Under the pieces are notes generated by a model, which saw nothing but the letters and a program-made list of their open reading frames with translations, was not told where the DNA came from and searched no databases. DNA of 64,000 nucleotides from Trichomonas vaginalis G3 (Eukaryota; Parabasalia; Trichomonadida; Trichomonadidae): contig NC_067204.1 of NCBI RefSeq assembly GCF_026262505.1, forward strand, positions 19,995,300 through 20,059,299, read 5' to 3'. The position numbers and the translations under genes were made by a program. Below, piece after piece: positions 60,244-64,000 of this stretch; positions within the stretch are counted from its first letter, which is position 1; each line of letters opens with the position of its first letter.

Positions 60244-62378
60244 ATGCCCCCATATAGAATGGATAGAAAGTCTGCTAGAATAAAAGCAGAGTTACAAAGA
60301 TATGGTTGGAGAGTTTCGAAGAATTTTAAATATAGGAAGGGAAGACCCATAAAAGTCTATGACAAATTGTCTGGTCTTCGCTACGAAATGGATTTGGAAA
60401 CAGCACGTGCCAATTATCCAAACAGACTAGAGAGGTTAGAAGAAGAACGTCTTATGGACATGCCTTTCGATGTTAGTGAACCTCAAGTTGAAGGACACGA
60501 CGGCTTTGCCAGATTCTACTGGAAACATGACGAACAATTGCATCCTTTGAGAAGGAAAAAAGGAAAAGGTGAAGACGCACATGCTCCCATGGAAAGAACA
60601 AGATATGCATATGAAAAGTATCGTGAAGTTAGAAGTCAAATTACATCTGGTCGAACCTTTACAGTAAACTTTGACGAAGGAAAGAACAAAGAAGGCTTCA
60701 TGGGAGTACTTGCTGCAATTCAAGACGGAAATAAGAAAGGACACAATCTCAGATTGACCATAACAGATTTGGATGGTCACATTTACTATGCACATGGCAA
60801 TGAACAAACAGCCGCAAAACTTCTTGACGCTTTCAAGACTACAAAGAGAGAACAAATGGTTGACTCAGACTCAGACATTTTGAATGCAATTGAAGGAATT
60901 GCAAGTGTCAAGTTCGAATGGCATGAACCTAACCCTCAAGCAGTCAGACAACATGCTGGATACTTCCCCTTCATAAATAAGTCTGACATTGACTTGACAA
61001 GGTATGGAATTTACAATTCAATTGAAACAATTGTCAATGAACCTTGTATTCTTACATGTCTCAGGAACTCTGGTCTTGTTACAGATGAGAAGATGAAGTA
61101 TCTTGAGTCATGTGTGAAGACAAGGTACATGCTCAGAGGTCAATTGGCAAAAATTGCACCGTTGGCAAATGTCAATATCCAAGTCAACATACCTACAGCT
61201 AAAGGTTCTTCACATGACGACTATGTTGTTGAGTTCAATTTACCATGGTTGAAGATTGTAATTGTCCACAACCACTTCATGTTGAACGAAAGTCTTACAA
61301 ACCCATTGTTCGGAAAAGGCAAGTGCAACATTGTCAGAGCTGTAAACATTCTTTTCGAGAAAGGTTTGTTGGAACCAATTCCAGATGACAAGCTTACAGA
61401 AAGTTTTGTACCAAAAGACGAAACAAACTTTTCACTGTTAGCAAGACCAAAAGTTGTTCCAGACAAAGTTCTAGTACAAAAGAAGTACACAATTCCACAA
61501 GGAGTTGGATTGTTCGGATACCAACCTGAACCAGAAGAACTTCCAATGAGGTTGCAAGAACTTCAAGATGCTATAAATAAACTTCCATTGAGACATCCAA
61601 TTGACGTCAAATTGTATTGGAGAGCATCTTGAGTTAGGTCAGAAGGTTTTATATGAAACAGGTTGCTTCGACGATGTTTATGAGATAACAGGAGAAGTTT
61701 TCTCAGAAGATAAGAGACTCACTTGAATTTCCACAAACTGGACCAATTGGTTGCGCAAGTTCGACTCAAACGAAAAGATATACTATGTCGACCTTAACGC
61801 TGCGTACATGAGGTTTGTCAATATATTCCGACTGGAATTCCAAACGAAGATGGTGAGTTCCCGGGAAGAACTATACAGTTGGAAAAAGTCATACAACAAC
61901 TGTATGATATTAGGAAAGCTTCAAACCCCAAACTTGCAATGACACTCAAATTGCTTATGAATTCGACATGGGGATATTCCATTAAGAAACCTCAAGAGAT
62001 GAAGAGTAAACATTATGAGAAGGTCGACAACTTTGTTGAAAGGTTTTCTCCTTTTGTTTTGAAGTACGAATCACTCAAGCGTCAAAGTGGCTTAGTAACC
62101 ACATTAAAACCTATTGTTGAACATTGGTCTTACCCTCAGTTCGCAAAGGCAGTCCTTGACAACTACAACAAATTCTTCTCCGAAGTCAAATCCAAAGTGA
62201 AGTTTACTATGAGAACATTGACGCACTCATGACGAACGAAGAAGGATACAACAAACTCATTGAAATGGGAATGGTCGTTGAAAGATGGGCTGCTTTTAAG
62301 CTAGATAAGGTATTTTCCGAAGTTCATGTCCTCTCCAAGCGTAAGTACTGGGGCATACTTGAGACGGCACAGAAATAA
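60244..62378 (+). pseudogene. Polinton 2 DNA polymerase with fused N-terminal partner (fossil)
   Basis: The first ~270 residues are a basic region (RYGWRVSKNFKYRKGRPIKVY) plus a region like that of the separate 36102 gene. Then NEPCILTCLRNSGLVTDEKM, which parallels the start of the 33388 polymerase. Downstream are motif A (YYVDLNAAYM), motif B (LKLLMNSTWGYSI) and the end (SKRKYWGILETAQK). A B-type polymerase of a different lineage from that of Polinton 1. About four breaks, and the exonuclease part is not clear. Confidence 0.75.
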
Positions 62379-62541
62379 AACATTGCATGAAATAAAAAAT
62401 TATTTTTAAAAAGTGACATTTTTAAATTTATTTGAAATGTACGCTGAGTTTGTTGGAGAAGACCGTTGGGGAAACTTGTTTGTTAGATGAAAATATGAAA
62501 TGGCATACCATTTTAAAACAATATATTTTTACATATATTAA

Positions 62542-63399
62542 ATGCTTCAGGTTGAAAAACAAAGAACAAAAGTAGCAGATACAAAACCGTTAGACTATAT
62601 CTTTACAAATGCTGGTAGGACTATTTCAGATGAAGAATTTCATCCCGAGCATTACAGGTTTGACTATCCAATTCGTTGGCTTCAAAGTCCTTCAGATGCA
62701 AAGGCAATAGGATTTAGAAGAGTTTTGTTTTCAAATAGAACTAACGCATTTATGTTCGCAGTATATTTTCATGGGCAGTATAAAGGTCCTGATGGTCTAA
62801 TAGACAAATTTGACGAAATGAGAATCTTTACAGTTCGTTCAGACGAAAGTCTTGAGAAAACTCTAAATGACTTTCAAACTCAAAATGAACAAATATTATT
62901 GGAATTTCAAAAAAAATACGACTCTTTACTAAATGGAACATACTATCTGAAACTAGAATATGACAAGATGAACTCCACCGTTTCATTTCAAAAGATTGAA
63001 ATTAACCCTCCAGGAGATACAGAGTTTTTATTTTGGGAAGTAGACAAACGTTCTTGGGCACAATTTCTTCGGTTACTAAACCAGAACGAACCATTACCAG
63101 ATGGTCCATTTAAATTTATACTTCCACCAGCAGATTTGATGGTTTATAGAAACGTGTTTGACCCTCAAAATGTTATGTGTCATGCAAGTTTCAGTTCAAG
63201 CAACAATAGTTTTCTATGTATTGGTAAGGACTTTTATGACTTTGCTTCTAAATTCTACGAACCATCTAGTAACAGTTTCTCTGACTTTCAAGTTTGGTTC
63301 ACAACAAATGGTGTGCAACATATTATTCCATTGTACTATGACTTTTATCTCGAATTGTCTTTCATATATAACTACGGAAAAGTGCTGAAAAAGTATTGA
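62542..63399 (+). CDS. Member of the W-x-AKxIGFR family in Polinton 2, 285 aa
   Basis: Open and the cleanest member. Landmarks: YRFDYPIRWLQSPSDAKAIGFRRVLF (about 45-70), VMCHASFSSSNNSFLCIGKDFYDFASKFYEPSSN, DFQVWFTTNGVQHIIPLYYDFYLELSFIYNYG at the end. Beta-rich throughout with an aromatic tail, consistent with a virion surface or minor capsid protein. Preceded by tttttacatatattaa. Confidence 0.75.
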   Translation: MLQVEKQRTKVADTKPLDYIFTNAGRTISDEEFHPEHYRFDYPIRWLQSPSDAKAIGFRRVLFSNRTNAFMFAVYFHGQYKGPDGLIDKFDEMRIFTVRSDESLEKTLNDFQTQNEQILLEFQKKYDSLLNGTYYLKLEYDKMNSTVSFQKIEINPPGDTEFLFWEVDKRSWAQFLRLLNQNEPLPDGPFKFILPPADLMVYRNVFDPQNVMCHASFSSSNNSFLCIGKDFYDFASKFYEPSSNSFSDFQVWFTTNGVQHIIPLYYDFYLELSFIYNYGKVLKKY

Positions 63400-64000
63400 A
63401 AAATAATGTTTATGTTAGCATGTTAGATCTCACCCGTTTTCTCACCTCTTTTCTCACCTCATGAATTTTCATGATTTCATCGTAAATGTTTTGTCAAGAC
63501 TTCTTCGTAAACTAAACGTAAATGTTTTGTGAAGAATATAGCAACCGTCTGAATTCCGGCGGTTGGTTTTTATACAAAATTCATGCGGGAAATTCTTGAG
63601 TTTTGGTTGAAAGAATACGGTCGAGCCAAAAGTGGCTCGACCTCAAAACAAGCATTTTATGAGCTTACAAAGGGTGTTATGAATGAATTCAGCAACATAC
63701 ATCCTGACCTCGTTCATTTTGTTGCTAAATTCAGTAAAAATAATGTTTAGGTGAAGAGGTGACATCTCACCCGTTTTCTCACCTCTTTTCTCACCTCATG
63801 AATTTTCATGAATTTCATCGTAAATGTTTTGTCAAGACTTCTTCGTACATGTTTTGTCAAGACTTCTTCGTACATGTTTTGTCAAGACTTCTTCGTACAT
63901 GTTTTGTCAAGACTTCTTCGTAAATGTTTTGTCGAAACTTCTTCGTAAATGTTTTGTCAAGACTTCTTCGTACATGTTTTGTCAAGACTTCTTCGTACAT
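63400..64000. repeat. Shared minisatellite, palindromes and hairpins of Polinton 2
   Basis: Gene-free. A GATC palindrome variant near 63422-63436, units of ttttgtcaagacttcttcgtaaatg (63488-63530 and at least seven units from 63826 to the end), a hairpin CAACCG/CGGTTG (63542-63565), a 9-bp-stem palindrome GGTCGAGCC/GGCTCGACC (63619-63642), and a palindrome variant GGTGACATCTCACC (63764-63777). The segment 63535-63685 is the inverse of about 41590-41760 in Polinton 1. Confidence 0.8.

Larger units (their letters stand above)
53660..64000. mobile_element. Polinton/Maverick 2, decayed fossil, cut by the window end
   Basis: A second virus-like element of a different lineage. In order: adenine methyltransferase, several small proteins, a family surface protein, a fibre, an integrase, further small proteins, a polymerase, and another surface protein, then shared minisatellite and hairpins. 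The left border is uncertain: a GC-rich, non-repetitive stretch (about 53672-53765) precedes the first gene and no inverted end was found. Many genes are broken (about a dozen breaks in all), so it is older than Polinton 1. Confidence 0.85.

Overview
The window looks like nuclear DNA of a trichomonad (Trichomonas/Tritrichomonas type parabasalid). The reasons are AT-rich sequence, genes preceded by a TCATTTT initiator a few bases from the ATG, a BspA-like leucine-rich-repeat surface protein, a DUF3447-type ankyrin protein, a Mutator-like transposase, and two Polinton/Maverick virus-like elements. I cannot fix the species. No RNA genes or CRISPR arrays were seen.

Left third (1-26,960), repeat-ridden host DNA. 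A 4.2-kb non-coding foldback element (192-4407) has ~400-bp terminal inverted repeats, two minisatellite arrays in opposite orientation and a perfect 9-bp target duplication. It lies beside an intact 750-aa Mutator-like transposase gene. A ~167-bp satellite (about 20 copies) follows. Next comes a host gene split by a 1.25-kb palindromic element with a ~15-bp duplication, then a second copy of that element. An ankyrin-repeat gene has been blown up by alternating ankyrin units and 37-bp minisatellites. A BspA-like membrane protein gene with two frame breaks follows, then a long AT-rich gap with two perfect hairpins and a minus-strand LRR fragment.

Middle (26,961-52,808), nested elements. A ~2.2-kb transposon with ~260-bp inverted repeats and an IS3-like (rve, DDE) transposase carries a 23.7-kb Polinton inside its transposase gene. 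The Polinton (27,819-51,490) has ~840-bp inverted repeats, 7-bp flanking repeats, and genes for protein-primed-type DNA polymerase B, integrase, packaging ATPase, a probable capsid protein, a collagen-like fibre with a phage-type tip, KilA-N proteins, an HNH endonuclease and many small proteins. Most reading frames are open and the end repeats are almost identical, so it is fairly young; about half a dozen genes carry one or more breaks.

Right end (about 53,660-64,000), a second, older and more decayed Polinton of a different lineage, cut by the window edge. It carries a D12-class adenine methyltransferase, a fibre with the same phage-type tip, an integrase, a polymerase whose N-terminal partner domain is fused rather than separate, and two members of a protein family also present in the first Polinton. 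Both Polintons share a start-proximal promoter-like motif, GATC-centred palindromes, a ~25-bp minisatellite and hairpin cassettes.
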